From the NCBI GenBank assembly GCA_003213015.1, contig QCOG01000004.1:77486-121904 (forward strand): 44,419 bases of DNA, given 5' to 3'. Shown in pieces: positions 33,453 through 42,285 of this stretch. Numbering within the stretch: position 1 is the stretch's first letter; every line of letters begins with the position of its first letter. The position numbers were made by a program, and so were the translations under genes. The notes beneath the pieces were generated by a model, which saw only the letters and a list, made by a program, of their open reading frames with translations, was not told where the DNA came from and did not search any database. This DNA comes from Pelagibacteraceae bacterium AG-430-F16. Lineage in GTDB: Bacteria > Pseudomonadota > Alphaproteobacteria > Pelagibacterales > Pelagibacteraceae.

Positions 33453-34751
33453 TTATTTTCCAACACTATAATATTTAAAACCTTGTTGCTTGATTTTTGA
33501 AGAAGAATATAAATTTCTCATATCAAAAATTATAAACTTTTTACCTTTAGCTAAGTTTTTAAAATTTATTGATTTAAAATCATTCCATTCTGTGTGTAGA
33601 ATAACAAGATCTGCACTTTGGACAGCATCTTTAATTGATGCTTTATTGGTGACATTTTTCAGTTTTGAAAATTCATTTTTGTAACCTGTTGGATCAAAAT
33701 ATTTTATTATTGCTCCTTTTTTTGATAACGACGGTATCATTTTAAGACTTGAGGAGTCTCTCATATCATCAGTATTTGCTTTAAATGTTACACCTAAAAA
33801 AGTTATCTTTTTATTCTTTATTTTTTTATTTAACATTCGATATATTCGATCTAATAAAATTTTAGATCTATTTTCATTAGACTTAATCACAGATTTTACT
33901 ACTGATAAGTTAGTTTTAAATTTATCTGCAGTTGAAATAATTGCTTTTGTATCTTTTGGAAAACAAGATCCACCATAAGCAGGACCTGCTCTGAGGAATC
34001 TGCTACCTATTCTTTTATCTAAACCCATTCCTATCGATATATCTTCCACATTAATGCCAGTTTTTTCGCACAAATTTGCTATTTCATTAATAAAAGTTAT
34101 TTTAGTAGCTAAGAAAGCGTTAGAGGCGTATTTAATTAATTCTGCTGCTCTTCTAGATGTTTGCAAATATGAAGCTCCTTTAGAAATTAGCGGGCTATAA
34201 AGATTTTTCATAATTTTACCAGCTTTTTTGTCGTTTGTTCCAATTACTATTCTGTCAGGGTAAGAAAAATCCCTTATCGCCTCACCTTCTCTCAAAAATT
34301 CTGGATTTGATACTACTGAAAACTTTTTTTTGTTGTTTTTTCTTGAAAGAATTTTTTCAATTTCATCACCTGTAGTTACAGGAACAGTAGATTTAGTTAT
34401 AATAATTTTAAATCTATTAATAGAGGAACTTATCTCGTTAGTTACATTATAGATTTGACTCAAATCTGCTGAACTTCCTCCTTTTTTTGTAGGTGTTCCA
34501 ACACAAATAAAAATTATGTCAGAATCTTTGACAGATTTTTTTAAATCTGTTGAAAAATTTAATCTTTTATTTCTATAGTTTTTAATTGCTAATTCTGAAA
34601 GTCCAGGTTCATAAATTGGAACTTTTCCTTTTTTAAGAGAATTAATCTTATTTAAATCTTTATCTACACAAATAACTTCATTACCTAAATCTGCAAAACA
34701 TACACCGCTAACTAATCCTACATAGCCAGTTCCTATCATGCATAATTTCAT
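33453..34751 (-). CDS. udg: UDP-glucose 6-dehydrogenase
   Basis: 432 aa. NAD-dependent double oxidation of UDP-glucose to UDP-glucuronate, a precursor for surface polysaccharides. N-terminal Rossmann MIGTGYVGLVSGVCFADLG, ICVGTP, SNPEFLREGEAI, KYASNAFLATKITFINEIAN, and catalytic Cys263 in AYGGSCFPKDTKA; C-terminal LGVTFKANTDDMRDSSS. Overlaps galU by 4 bases, and GalU makes its substrate, so the two form a pathway operon. Also called tuaD/rkpK in some annotations. Confidence 0.97.
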   Translation of the reverse strand: MKLCMIGTGYVGLVSGVCFADLGNEVICVDKDLNKINSLKKGKVPIYEPGLSELAIKNYRNKRLNFSTDLKKSVKDSDIIFICVGTPTKKGGSSADLSQIYNVTNEISSSINRFKIIITKSTVPVTTGDEIEKILSRKNNKKKFSVVSNPEFLREGEAIRDFSYPDRIVIGTNDKKAGKIMKNLYSPLISKGASYLQTSRRAAELIKYASNAFLATKITFINEIANLCEKTGINVEDISIGMGLDKRIGSRFLRAGPAYGGSCFPKDTKAIISTADKFKTNLSVVKSVIKSNENRSKILLDRIYRMLNKKIKNKKITFLGVTFKANTDDMRDSSSLKMIPSLSKKGAIIKYFDPTGYKNEFSKLKNVTNKASIKDAVQSADLVILHTEWNDFKSINFKNLAKGKKFIIFDMRNLYSSSKIKQQGFKYYSVGK

Positions 34752-35563
34752 GATTTAGCTATCTCCAAAGTTGATTTAATATAACCATTCATACTTCCGC
34801 AATCTAAGTATTTGCCTGAAAAATTATGGGCGATAAACTTGATGTTATCATTAATTAAAGATTGAATAGCATCCGTAATATGAATTTCACCACCTTTACC
34901 TGGTTTTTGTTTAGATAATTTTGAAAATATTTTCTTAGGCAAAATATACCTTCCTATTACGGCTTTATTTGAAGGAGCACTAGTAATAGATGGTTTTTCA
35001 ATTACATCTTTGATTAAATAATTATTTTTATCTAATTTTTTGCTTAATTTAAATATGCCCCATCTTGAAACCGTTTTTTTATTCACTTTCATACTTGCCA
35101 TAACAGAAGATTTGTAGAGACTGTGAATTTTTATCATAGATTTTGAACAATTCTTTTTTATTATTAAATCATCAGGCAAAAGCATTAAAAAAAACTTATC
35201 TTTAATATATTTCTTTGTCTTCAAGACTGCATCGCCAGTGCCACGAGGTTTATTTTGATATACGAATTTAATCATTTTTTTATATTTCAAGATTTGTTTA
35301 TATTCTTTAATAATTCTTGGGTCTTTTTTTTTACTGATAATTTTTTTATAAAAACTATCATTATAAAAATAATTTTTTATCATTTGTTTTTTTTTAGAAA
35401 TTATAAAGACAACTTCCTTAATTCCTGCTTCAATACATTCATCTAAAATATATTGTATTCCAGGTTTCCCATTGATTGGTAACAATTCTTTTGCAAAAAC
35501 GCTTGTTAAGGGTAAAAGTCTTGTACCTAAACCAGCTAAAGGTATTATTGCTTGTTTAATCAT
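34748..35563 (-). CDS. galU: UTP-glucose-1-phosphate uridylyltransferase
   Basis: 271 aa, at the short end for GalU. Forms UDP-glucose from UTP and glucose-1-phosphate. Nucleotide-binding block IIPLAGLGTRLLPLTSVFAKELLP, GKPGIQYILDECIEAGI, QNKPRGTGDAVLKTKK, LLPDDLI, VIEKPS and FSGKYLDCGSMNGYI match the family. The region after residue 85 is Lys-rich and divergent. Its start is only 29 bases from the divergent panC start. Confidence 0.94.
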   Translation of the reverse strand: MIKQAIIPLAGLGTRLLPLTSVFAKELLPINGKPGIQYILDECIEAGIKEVVFIISKKKQMIKNYFYNDSFYKKIISKKKDPRIIKEYKQILKYKKMIKFVYQNKPRGTGDAVLKTKKYIKDKFFLMLLPDDLIIKKNCSKSMIKIHSLYKSSVMASMKVNKKTVSRWGIFKLSKKLDKNNYLIKDVIEKPSITSAPSNKAVIGRYILPKKIFSKLSKQKPGKGGEIHITDAIQSLINDNIKFIAHNFSGKYLDCGSMNGYIKSTLEIAKS

Positions 35564-35592
35564 AAAATCTTATACTAAGTGAATTACCATAA

Positions 35593-36393
35593 ATGATTAT
35601 TTTTAAAAGTATTAATAAACTTAATAAAGAGGTTAATTTTAAGGCAAACATAGGATTTGTACCAACAATGGGCAGTTTGCATAAAGGACATATTAGTTTA
35701 GTAAAAAATTGCCAAAAAATATGTGATAAAACCCTAGTAAGTATATTCATTAATCCCTCGCAATTTAACCGAAAGACTGATTATAAAAATTACCCAAGAA
35801 CATTAAATAAAGATATAAAAACTTTAAATAAACTTAAAGTAGACTATGTTCTTGTGCCAAATGTAAAAGAAATCTATACAAGAAATACTCCGAGGAAAAT
35901 TAATATTAACAAAAAATACAAGGTATTATGCGGTAAATATCGACCAGGTCATTTTGAAGGAGTTTTAGCTGTAATAAATAAATTTTTAAAAAGTCTTAAA
36001 GTAAAAAAGATTTTTTTAGGGGAAAAGGATTTTCAACAATATTTGTTGATCAAAAATTTCATAAAAAAAAGATTTAAAACAAAGGTTGTTTTATGCAAAA
36101 CTATAAGAATAAATGGTTCGCTGCCCTATTCATCCAGGAATAAATTACTTAATAACAAAAGTATTAAAATAGCCCAAAAGTTTACAAAAAAGTTAATTGA
36201 GGTTTCCAAAAATATAAAAAGAAATACAAAAAATACTTATTTACTTCAAAACATTAAAGGCAACAATAACATAAAGATTGAGTATGTAGAATTAAGAAAC
36301 AAAAAGAATTTAAGTACAAGTTTTACAAAAAAAAATTTAAAACTCTTTGTGTCTTTTTATATTAAGAAAGTGAGATTGATAGACAATTTTTAA
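35593..36393 (+). CDS. panC: Pantothenate synthetase
   Basis: 266 aa. ATP-dependent condensation of pantoate and beta-alanine. Class I synthetase-like motifs: GFVPTMGSLHKGHISLV (HxGH), SIFINPSQFN, DYKNYPRTLNKDI, GHFEGVLAVINKF, FLGEKDFQQYLLIKN (the usual GxKDxQQ) and the KMSKS-like SSRN. The stretch before it reads INGSLPYSSRN instead of the common DGLALSSRN, a small deviation. Its stop codon interlocks with the mgtE stop in one TTAA (36390-36393). No panB nearby. Confidence 0.94.
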   Translation: MIIFKSINKLNKEVNFKANIGFVPTMGSLHKGHISLVKNCQKICDKTLVSIFINPSQFNRKTDYKNYPRTLNKDIKTLNKLKVDYVLVPNVKEIYTRNTPRKININKKYKVLCGKYRPGHFEGVLAVINKFLKSLKVKKIFLGEKDFQQYLLIKNFIKKRFKTKVVLCKTIRINGSLPYSSRNKLLNNKSIKIAQKFTKKLIEVSKNIKRNTKNTYLLQNIKGNNNIKIEYVELRNKKNLSTSFTKKNLKLFVSFYIKKVRLIDNF

Positions 36394-37769
36394 CCATAAA
36401 AGAAATAAGCACCGATACCTAAAAAAGACAAAAAACCAATCACATCTGTTACAGTTGTTACAAACACACTTGATGCAATTGCTGGGTCAATTTTTAGTTT
36501 TTTTAAGGTCACTGGAATTAAAATGCCAAACAAGCCAGCAACAATCATATTTAATATCATTGAGATAGAAATGATTATGGATAAAATATAATCTTTAAAC
36601 CAAAGTTGAACTATTAAAGCACTTATTATTGCAAAAATTATTCCATTTAGAACTCCAATATTAAATTCTTTTAAAACAATTTTTAAAAAGTTACTATTTG
36701 TTAAATCATTTGTAGCTATGCCACGAATAGTTACAGCTAGCGTTTGCATTCCAGCATTACCACCCATTGAAGCTACTATTGGCATTAAAAAAGCTAAAGC
36801 AACCATTTGTTCAATAGTTGCACCAAATTTACTAATAACCCAAGTTGCCAAGAAGGCTGTGAAAAGATTTAATAAAAGCCAATTAAATCGTCTTTGTGTT
36901 TTTTTGATAACACCATCAGTTATTTCTTCATCTCCAACACCTGCTAGTCTTAAAGTATCTTCCTCAGCCTCCTCTTTAAGAACAGTCAATATGTCATCAC
37001 TAGTAATCATACCAACTAATTTTTTTGTCTTATCAATTACAGCTGCTGAATTTAGATTGTAATTTTCGAAAAGTCTTCCGACTTCTTCTCTATCCATGTC
37101 AACTGGAATAGTAACTTGAGACTCCAACATAATTTCTACCATTTTACTTTCACGAGGTGTTCTTAAGACTTTTGAAGAAGGGACAGTTCCAAGAGGTTTA
37201 AATTCATTATCGATAATATAAATTTCTAAAAATTGCTCAGGAAGATCTTTATTTTCTCTTAAATAATCAATTGTTTGTCCGACAGACCAATTGCTTGGAA
37301 TAGCTGTAAATTCCCTCTGCATAATACGTGCAGCAGAGTCTTCGGGATAACTTAAACTTTCTAATAAGGCAAATCTATCTTTAGGCGGTAAAGAACTCAA
37401 AATTTCATTTTTACTTTTTTCTTCAATATTTTCTAATATCTTTATAGCATCATCAGACTCTAAGTTTTTAAGAATAAATATTATTGAGGCGGTAGATAGT
37501 AATTTTATGATTTCAGATTGAATGTTTTCATTTAATTCAACAAATAATTCTGGATCTAACTTAAGATTATTTAATTTAATAAGATTTTCTCTATCATCTT
37601 GGCTTAGATGTTCAATAATATCTGCTGCATCAGCAGGGTGCATCTCTCTAAAAGAATTTGTAATAAAATTTACATCATTTTTTTGAATCTTTTCCTCAAT
37701 TACTTTGATATATTCTTTATTAAACTCAAAGTTTACTTTTTTATCGATTTTTTTTTTTAAATTACTCAT
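36390..37769 (-). CDS. mgtE: Magnesium transporter MgtE
   Basis: 459 aa. Mg2+-gated Mg2+ channel. N-terminal superhelical domain (about 30-140; MHPADAADIIEHL), two CBS domains (about 145-265; RIMQREFTAIPSNW, VGMITSDDILTVL), a plug-helix region, then five membrane segments (about 290-455) with MGGNAGMQTLAVTIRG, the pore motif. C-terminal DPAIASSVFVTTVTDVIGF is conserved. Complete and canonical. Confidence 0.97.
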   Translation of the reverse strand: MSNLKKKIDKKVNFEFNKEYIKVIEEKIQKNDVNFITNSFREMHPADAADIIEHLSQDDRENLIKLNNLKLDPELFVELNENIQSEIIKLLSTASIIFILKNLESDDAIKILENIEEKSKNEILSSLPPKDRFALLESLSYPEDSAARIMQREFTAIPSNWSVGQTIDYLRENKDLPEQFLEIYIIDNEFKPLGTVPSSKVLRTPRESKMVEIMLESQVTIPVDMDREEVGRLFENYNLNSAAVIDKTKKLVGMITSDDILTVLKEEAEEDTLRLAGVGDEEITDGVIKKTQRRFNWLLLNLFTAFLATWVISKFGATIEQMVALAFLMPIVASMGGNAGMQTLAVTIRGIATNDLTNSNFLKIVLKEFNIGVLNGIIFAIISALIVQLWFKDYILSIIISISMILNMIVAGLFGILIPVTLKKLKIDPAIASSVFVTTVTDVIGFLSFLGIGAYFFYG

Positions 37770-37836
37770 TTTAAATCCTATAAAAATTATTAGAACTATT
37801 AATACAAATTAAATATAATACAATTTTTAAATTCTT
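37770..37836 (+). promoter_or_regulatory. mgtE / lipB divergent region with a TATAAT element
   Basis: 67 bases between divergent starts, A/T-rich. A perfect TATAAT lies at 37814-37819 on the plus strand, 17 bases from TAGAAC (37791-37796), a weak -35, giving a probable lipB start of transcription about 10 bases before its ATG. The mgtE promoter is not obvious. Confidence 0.4.
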
Positions 37837-38451
37837 ATGGAGATCAAAATATCAAAAAAACCAGTAAAATATGAGAATGCTGTTAGATATCTTGATGAAA
37901 GAGCTCATCAGGTTTCTCAGAACAAAGACCAAGAATTAATTTGGTTCTTAGAGCACCAGTCTGTGTATACATGTGGTGTAAACTTTAACCAAAAAGATGT
38001 TTTAGATAAAAACGTTAAAATAGTAAAAACTAATAGAGGTGGAAAAATAACATGGCATGGTCCTGGACAATTGATCTGCTACTTTGTTTTAGACATCTCT
38101 AAGAGAAAAAAAGACATAAGAAAATTTATGACAATAATTGAAAACTCAATTATTGAAACTTTAAAAGATTTTAAGATAAGCTCTTTCAGTGATAGAAAGA
38201 ATATAGGTATTTGGGTTTTAGATAAAAAAGAAGAAAAAAAAATTGCAGCAATAGGTTTTCGTGTTAAAAAATGGATTGCATTTCATGGATTTTCATTAAA
38301 TCTATCTAACAATTTAGATAATTATAAAAAAATAGTTCCTTGTGGCATTTCTGACAGAGGTATTAGCAAGATTGATAATTTTAAAAAAATTCCAAAAAAT
38401 AAAATAATTAATAGACTCAAAATAAATCTTATTAAAAATTTAAAATATTAA
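37837..38451 (+). CDS. lipB: Octanoyl-[acyl-carrier-protein]:protein N-octanoyltransferase LipB
   Basis: 204 aa. Moves octanoyl from ACP to lipoyl domains of 2-oxoacid dehydrogenases and the glycine cleavage H protein. Seen: TNRGGKITWHGPGQLICYFVLDI, catalytic Lys135 in KKIAAIGF and acyl-thioester Cys169 in IVPCGISDRGI, plus IAFHGFSLNL. The 3' end overlaps the convergent pseudouridine synthase gene by 20 bases. Confidence 0.96.
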   Translation: MEIKISKKPVKYENAVRYLDERAHQVSQNKDQELIWFLEHQSVYTCGVNFNQKDVLDKNVKIVKTNRGGKITWHGPGQLICYFVLDISKRKKDIRKFMTIIENSIIETLKDFKISSFSDRKNIGIWVLDKKEEKKIAAIGFRVKKWIAFHGFSLNLSNNLDNYKKIVPCGISDRGISKIDNFKKIPKNKIINRLKINLIKNLKY

Positions 38452-39349
38452 GTTTTTTTTTAATTAAATACTTGCTAAATGCAGTAGGTGGATTTGTTTT
38501 AAAAAAGAATTTTTTATTATTAATGTAAAATTTTAAAGAGTAAGCATGCAACTTAAGATCTTTATCACTTTTAATTTTTTTATTTGATAAAATATATTTT
38601 TTATCTCCCACAATTGGATTATTAATTAAAGCTAATTGTTTTCTTAACTGATGCTTCCTTCCTGTTACCGGTTTCAGCTCTAAAAATGACGTTGAATCAG
38701 TTTCAGAAAGCACCTTATAATAAGTTATTGCTTTTTCAATTTTCTTTTTATTATTTTCAAATGTCACGAGTTCATTTTTTAATTCGCCTTTTTTTTTACC
38801 TATATTACCGTGGCAAATTGCTAAATAGGTTTTATGAATTTTTCTAAGTCTAAATAGAGTTGTTAATAGTCTTGCAGAGTTATGATTTTTAGAAATAATC
38901 ATTATACCAGATGTCTCCTTATCTAATCTATGGACTGGAAATGGCTTTGTGTCCCTAAAAAATTCACTAGATGCAAGTATATCGATTAAGTTTTTTTTCG
39001 ATTTTGTTCCACCTTGAACTGGTACACCTGGACTTTTGTCTATTACAATAAAATCATCATTATTTTCCAATATTCTGTTCTCATGAATTTTTAATAGTTT
39101 AGGAGATGGTGAAAACTTTTTAATTGATTCATCTCTTTTATTAACATCAAAAGTAAAATTAAAAAAATTAATTTTGTCTCCTGTTTTTAGCTTATAGGAA
39201 CTATTTACTTTTTTTATGTTAATTTTAATTTTACCTTTTCTTAAAGATTTTTCGATTAATGATTGTGGTAGAGAAGCTATGTTATTTCTTATCCATCTAT
39301 CGATACGCATGCCTGAATAAATTTCCTTAATAATGTAGGACTTATTCAT
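38432..39349 (-). CDS. rluC: Ribosomal large subunit pseudouridine synthase, RluA/RluC family
   Basis: 305 aa. N-terminal S4 RNA-binding domain (about 14-70; GMRIDRWIRN), then the pseudouridine synthase core with PFPVHRLDKETSGIMII, where the Asp of HRLDKETSG is the nucleophile, then TYLAICHG, ELKPVTGRKHQLRKQLA and IVGDKKY. RluC-type enzymes modify 23S rRNA; exact target positions cannot be read from the sequence. The gene ends the rpoA-rplQ run, 7 bases after rplQ, and overlaps lipB tail to tail. Confidence 0.88.
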   Translation of the reverse strand: MNKSYIIKEIYSGMRIDRWIRNNIASLPQSLIEKSLRKGKIKINIKKVNSSYKLKTGDKINFFNFTFDVNKRDESIKKFSPSPKLLKIHENRILENNDDFIVIDKSPGVPVQGGTKSKKNLIDILASSEFFRDTKPFPVHRLDKETSGIMIISKNHNSARLLTTLFRLRKIHKTYLAICHGNIGKKKGELKNELVTFENNKKKIEKAITYYKVLSETDSTSFLELKPVTGRKHQLRKQLALINNPIVGDKKYILSNKKIKSDKDLKLHAYSLKFYINNKKFFFKTNPPTAFSKYLIKKKLNILNF

Positions 39350-39356
39350 TATCTAA

Positions 39357-39797
39357 TTATGCTGTAGCTGATTTTTTTTCCTCTGTCTTAACAGGTTTAT
39401 CTTGTAATTTCTTTTTTTTAAATTTTCTTTTTGCTTCAACGTCTCTATCTATAAATTCTATTACAGCTAATGGTGCGTTATCACCATATCTAAATCCAGC
39501 TTTTACAATTCTGGTGTATCCACCAGATCTTTTTTCGTATCGTTTTGATAAAGTTTTTATAACTTTATTTGCATTAGTTTTGTCCTGAAGTTGAGATACT
39601 AATCTCCTCGTATTTTGCAGATTTTTTTTCTTGCCTAAAGTTATAATTTTATCAGCCTGTGGCTTCAGTACTTTTGCTTTAGGTAAAGTAGTAATTATTT
39701 GTTCATATTTAATTAAATTATTAAGCATATTCTTTATTAACGCTTTTCTATGCTCAGATGTTCTGTTAAGTTTTTTATAACCTAATCTATGTCTCAT
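39357..39797 (-). CDS. rplQ: 50S ribosomal protein L17
   Basis: 146 aa. Conserved core MRHRLGYKKLNRTSEHRKAL, LNNLIKYEQIITTLPKAK, GGYTRIVKAGFRYGDNAPLAVIEFIDRD. A C-terminal Lys-rich tail of about 25 residues extends beyond the core, as in other alphaproteobacteria. It follows rpoA by 2 bases, the standard place in the alpha operon. Confidence 0.98.
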   Translation of the reverse strand: MRHRLGYKKLNRTSEHRKALIKNMLNNLIKYEQIITTLPKAKVLKPQADKIITLGKKKNLQNTRRLVSQLQDKTNANKVIKTLSKRYEKRSGGYTRIVKAGFRYGDNAPLAVIEFIDRDVEAKRKFKKKKLQDKPVKTEEKKSATA

Positions 39798-39799
39798 TA

Positions 39800-40828
39800 T
39801 TAAATACTTTCCTCTAATTTTTTAGACAATTCAGCTATATTGTCTGGTGGCCAATTAGGTATTTCCATACCTAAATAAAGTGACATTCCATTTAAAACTT
39901 CCTTAATCTCGTTTAGTGATTTTCTTCCAAAGTTTGGTGTTCTTAACATCTCTCCCTCTGACTTTTGAACTAAATCTCCTATATAAATAATATTATCATT
40001 TTTTAGACAGTTCATTGACCTTACAGAAAGCTCTAATTCATCAACTTTTCTTAATAAGTTTTTGTTAAATTCTGGTTCACTTGGTTTTTCAGTAATAGTA
40101 ACTTCTTGAGGTTCGTCAAAATTAACAAACATTCCTAATTGATCTTGAAAAATTCTAGCTGAATAAGCTAATGCATCTTCTGCTGAGATAGAACCATTGG
40201 TTTCTATTTCCATAGTTAATTTATCATAATCTAAAGCTTTACCTTCTCTAGCAGTGCTAACGGAATATGAAACTTTTTTAACAGGACTAAAAAGTGAGTC
40301 TATAGGTATGAGACCTAATGGTGGTTCATCTGGTTTGTTTAGTTCAGCAGGCACATAACCTTTTCCATTTCCTATTGTCATCTCCATATGGAAATTTGTA
40401 TTTTCATCTAAATTACAAATTACCAAATCAGGATTTAAAATTTCTATTTCATTAATTTTTGTTATATCTGATGCTTTAATTATACCTGGGCCTTTTGCAT
40501 CTAACACTAATTTTTTTGAACCTTCAGAAGTACTTTTTAATGCTAAAGATTTAACATTGAGTACGATATCAGTTACATCTTCTCTTACACCTTTTATGGA
40601 AGTAAATTCATGAAGCACTCCATCAATTTGAATAGCTGTCACAGCAGTACCTCTAATTGAAGACAACAAGATTCTTCTTAAAGAATTACCTAAAGTTAAA
40701 CCATAACCTTTTTCAAGTGGTTCAGCTACAACTTTAGCGTATGATTTATCATCATTTAAATTAATATCTAACTTTCCAGGTTTAATTAATGATTTCCAAT
40801 TTTTTAAATTTACATTAGCCGTTTCCAT
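39800..40828 (-). CDS. rpoA: DNA-directed RNA polymerase subunit alpha
   Basis: 342 aa. The N-terminal domain for dimerisation and polymerase assembly (about 1-235) begins with [14 protein letters not shown] and has [20 protein letters not shown] and [16 protein letters not shown]. The C-terminal domain (about 260-330; [32 protein letters not shown]) contains the UP-element-binding residues. The start overlaps the rpsK stop by one base. Confidence 0.99.
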   Translation of the reverse strand: METANVNLKNWKSLIKPGKLDINLNDDKSYAKVVAEPLEKGYGLTLGNSLRRILLSSIRGTAVTAIQIDGVLHEFTSIKGVREDVTDIVLNVKSLALKSTSEGSKKLVLDAKGPGIIKASDITKINEIEILNPDLVICNLDENTNFHMEMTIGNGKGYVPAELNKPDEPPLGLIPIDSLFSPVKKVSYSVSTAREGKALDYDKLTMEIETNGSISAEDALAYSARIFQDQLGMFVNFDEPQEVTITEKPSEPEFNKNLLRKVDELELSVRSMNCLKNDNIIYIGDLVQKSEGEMLRTPNFGRKSLNEIKEVLNGMSLYLGMEIPNWPPDNIAELSKKLEESI

Positions 40829-41274
40829 TAAACTCTCCTTTTTTTTGGTGGTCTTGTTCCATTATGAGGCATCGGTGTTGTATCTTTGATAGATAAAATT
40901 TTAAAACCTCTTGCTTGTAATGCCCGCAAAGCTGTTTCTCTTCCTGAGCCTGGCCCTTTAATTTCAACTGTTAAAGTTTTCATACCATACTCTAAAGCTT
41001 TCGATGCAGCTGAGTCAGCTGCTATTTGTGCTGCATAAGGTGTTGATTTTCTAGAACCTTTAAAACCTTTTTGACCGGCGGACGCCCAGGATACAACATT
41101 ACCTTGAGTATCAGCTATTGACACAATTGTATTATTAAACGTTGACTGAACATAGGCTATCCCATTTACAATGTTCTTTTTAACTTTTTTCTTTTTAGAG
41201 TAAGAGCTTTTTTTAACTGATTTTACTTCAGATTTTACTTCAACTTTTTTATCTACTTTTTTTTGGTCAGCCAT
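40828..41274 (-). CDS. rpsK: 30S ribosomal protein S11
   Basis: 148 aa. The core ([73 protein letters not shown]) is canonical. The N-terminus is preceded by a ~35-residue Lys/Val/Ser-rich extension ([18 protein letters not shown]...KKKK) longer than the ~15 residues found in E. coli S11. It lies between rpsM (7 bases) and rpoA. Confidence 0.98.
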   Translation of the reverse strand: MADQKKVDKKVEVKSEVKSVKKSSYSKKKKVKKNIVNGIAYVQSTFNNTIVSIADTQGNVVSWASAGQKGFKGSRKSTPYAAQIAADSAASKALEYGMKTLTVEIKGPGSGRETALRALQARGFKILSIKDTTPMPHNGTRPPKKRRV

Positions 41275-41281
41275 TTTAAAT

Positions 41282-41665
41282 CTATTTCTTTAATGGTGTT
41301 AATTTTTTACCTGCAATTGCAATTGCTTTACCTTTTCTTGTTCTAGCATTACATCTTGTTCTTTGTCCTCTTACAGGTAATTTTTTTTTATGTCGAAAAC
41401 CTCTGTAACATGCAAGATCAATTAATCTTTTTATACTCATTGAGTTTTCTCTTCTTAAATCTCCTTCAACTGAAAAGTGCTTATCAATATATTCTCTAAT
41501 TTTTAAAATTTGGTCATCAGTTAGTTCATTTACTCTTTTTGATTTTGGTATTTCTAGTTCCTTACAGATCTGTTTCGAAAACTTATCTCCAATACCATAG
41601 ATATATGTAAGTCCAATCTGAACGATTTTATTCTGTGGAATATTTACACCTGCAATTCGAGCCAT
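41282..41665 (-). CDS. rpsM: 30S ribosomal protein S13
   Basis: 127 aa. [26 protein letters not shown] start, [27 protein letters not shown] and the C-terminal [16 protein letters not shown] are canonical. First gene after a 54-base gap behind adk; a good promoter candidate lies there, so rpsM-rpsK-rpoA-rplQ may also be transcribed separately from the upstream ribosomal genes. rpmJ (L36), which precedes rpsM in E. coli, is absent here. Confidence 0.98.
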   Translation of the reverse strand: MARIAGVNIPQNKIVQIGLTYIYGIGDKFSKQICKELEIPKSKRVNELTDDQILKIREYIDKHFSVEGDLRRENSMSIKRLIDLACYRGFRHKKKLPVRGQRTRCNARTRKGKAIAIAGKKLTPLKK

Positions 41666-41687
41666 AATTTGAGATAAAATTTAGCCT

Positions 41688-41715
41688 TTTATATAAGATG
41701 AAAATTTAAAGTCAA
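41688..41715 (-). promoter_or_regulatory. Candidate sigma70-type promoter for rpsM-rpsK-rpoA-rplQ
   Basis: Minus strand: TTGACT (41715-41710) and TATAAA (41693-41688) separated by 16 bases, followed by the rpsM ATG about 22 bases downstream of the -10. This is the best consensus promoter I found in the window and sits in the only sizeable gap of the ribosomal block. Confidence 0.55.
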
Positions 41716-41719
41716 CTTT

Positions 41720-42283
41720 TTATAACTTTAAAAAGTCCCTGATTTGCTTGTTTATTTGATCAATTTCAAGATTTCCATTAAGCTTGTAAAAGTTTTGTTT
41801 AGATGAATAATAATCTAATACTGGAGAGGTTGTTTTTAAATAAGTATCATATCTTTTAAGAATTGTATCTAAGTCATCATCTCCCCTTTTTTCCTCAACT
41901 TTTCTTTTTTCAATTCTTTTGATTATGGTTTCTTTATTTACGTTTAGAAAAAAAATAAAATCTATTTGTTGATTAGATTCTGTCAACAATAAGTCTAAAT
42001 TTTTCGCTTGTTCAATAGTTCTTGGATAGCCGTCAAAAATTAATTTTCCTTTTCTTGAACTATCAAAAACTACTTTTTTCATAAGACTGTTAACAATTTC
42101 ATCCTCAACAAATTTACCTTCGTTCATATAACTTATAATTTTCTTGCCGATGTCCGTATCTTTTTTGATTTCATCCCTCAACATATCTCCTGTTGAAACT
42201 TGAAAATTATCTAATATTTTAACTAGAAATTTTGCTTGAGTACCTTTACCTGCGCCTGGAGGACCGAATAAAATGATATTCAC
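41720..42283 (-). CDS. adk: Adenylate kinase (short-lid form)
   Basis: 187 aa. ATP + AMP to 2 ADP. P-loop GPPGAGKGTQAKFL, STGDMLRDEI, EGKFVEDEIV, FDGYPRTIEQAK, and the lid/Arg region IEKRKVEEKRGDDDLDTILKR. The lid insertion (about 25-30 residues in the 214-aa long form) is missing, as in other short-type enzymes including many alphaproteobacterial ones; the catalytic Arg residues around it remain. It starts 2 bases after secY, its typical place. Confidence 0.97.
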   Translation of the reverse strand: MNIILFGPPGAGKGTQAKFLVKILDNFQVSTGDMLRDEIKKDTDIGKKIISYMNEGKFVEDEIVNSLMKKVVFDSSRKGKLIFDGYPRTIEQAKNLDLLLTESNQQIDFIFFLNVNKETIIKRIEKRKVEEKRGDDDLDTILKRYDTYLKTTSPVLDYYSSKQNFYKLNGNLEIDQINKQIRDFLKL

Positions 42284-42285
42284 TA

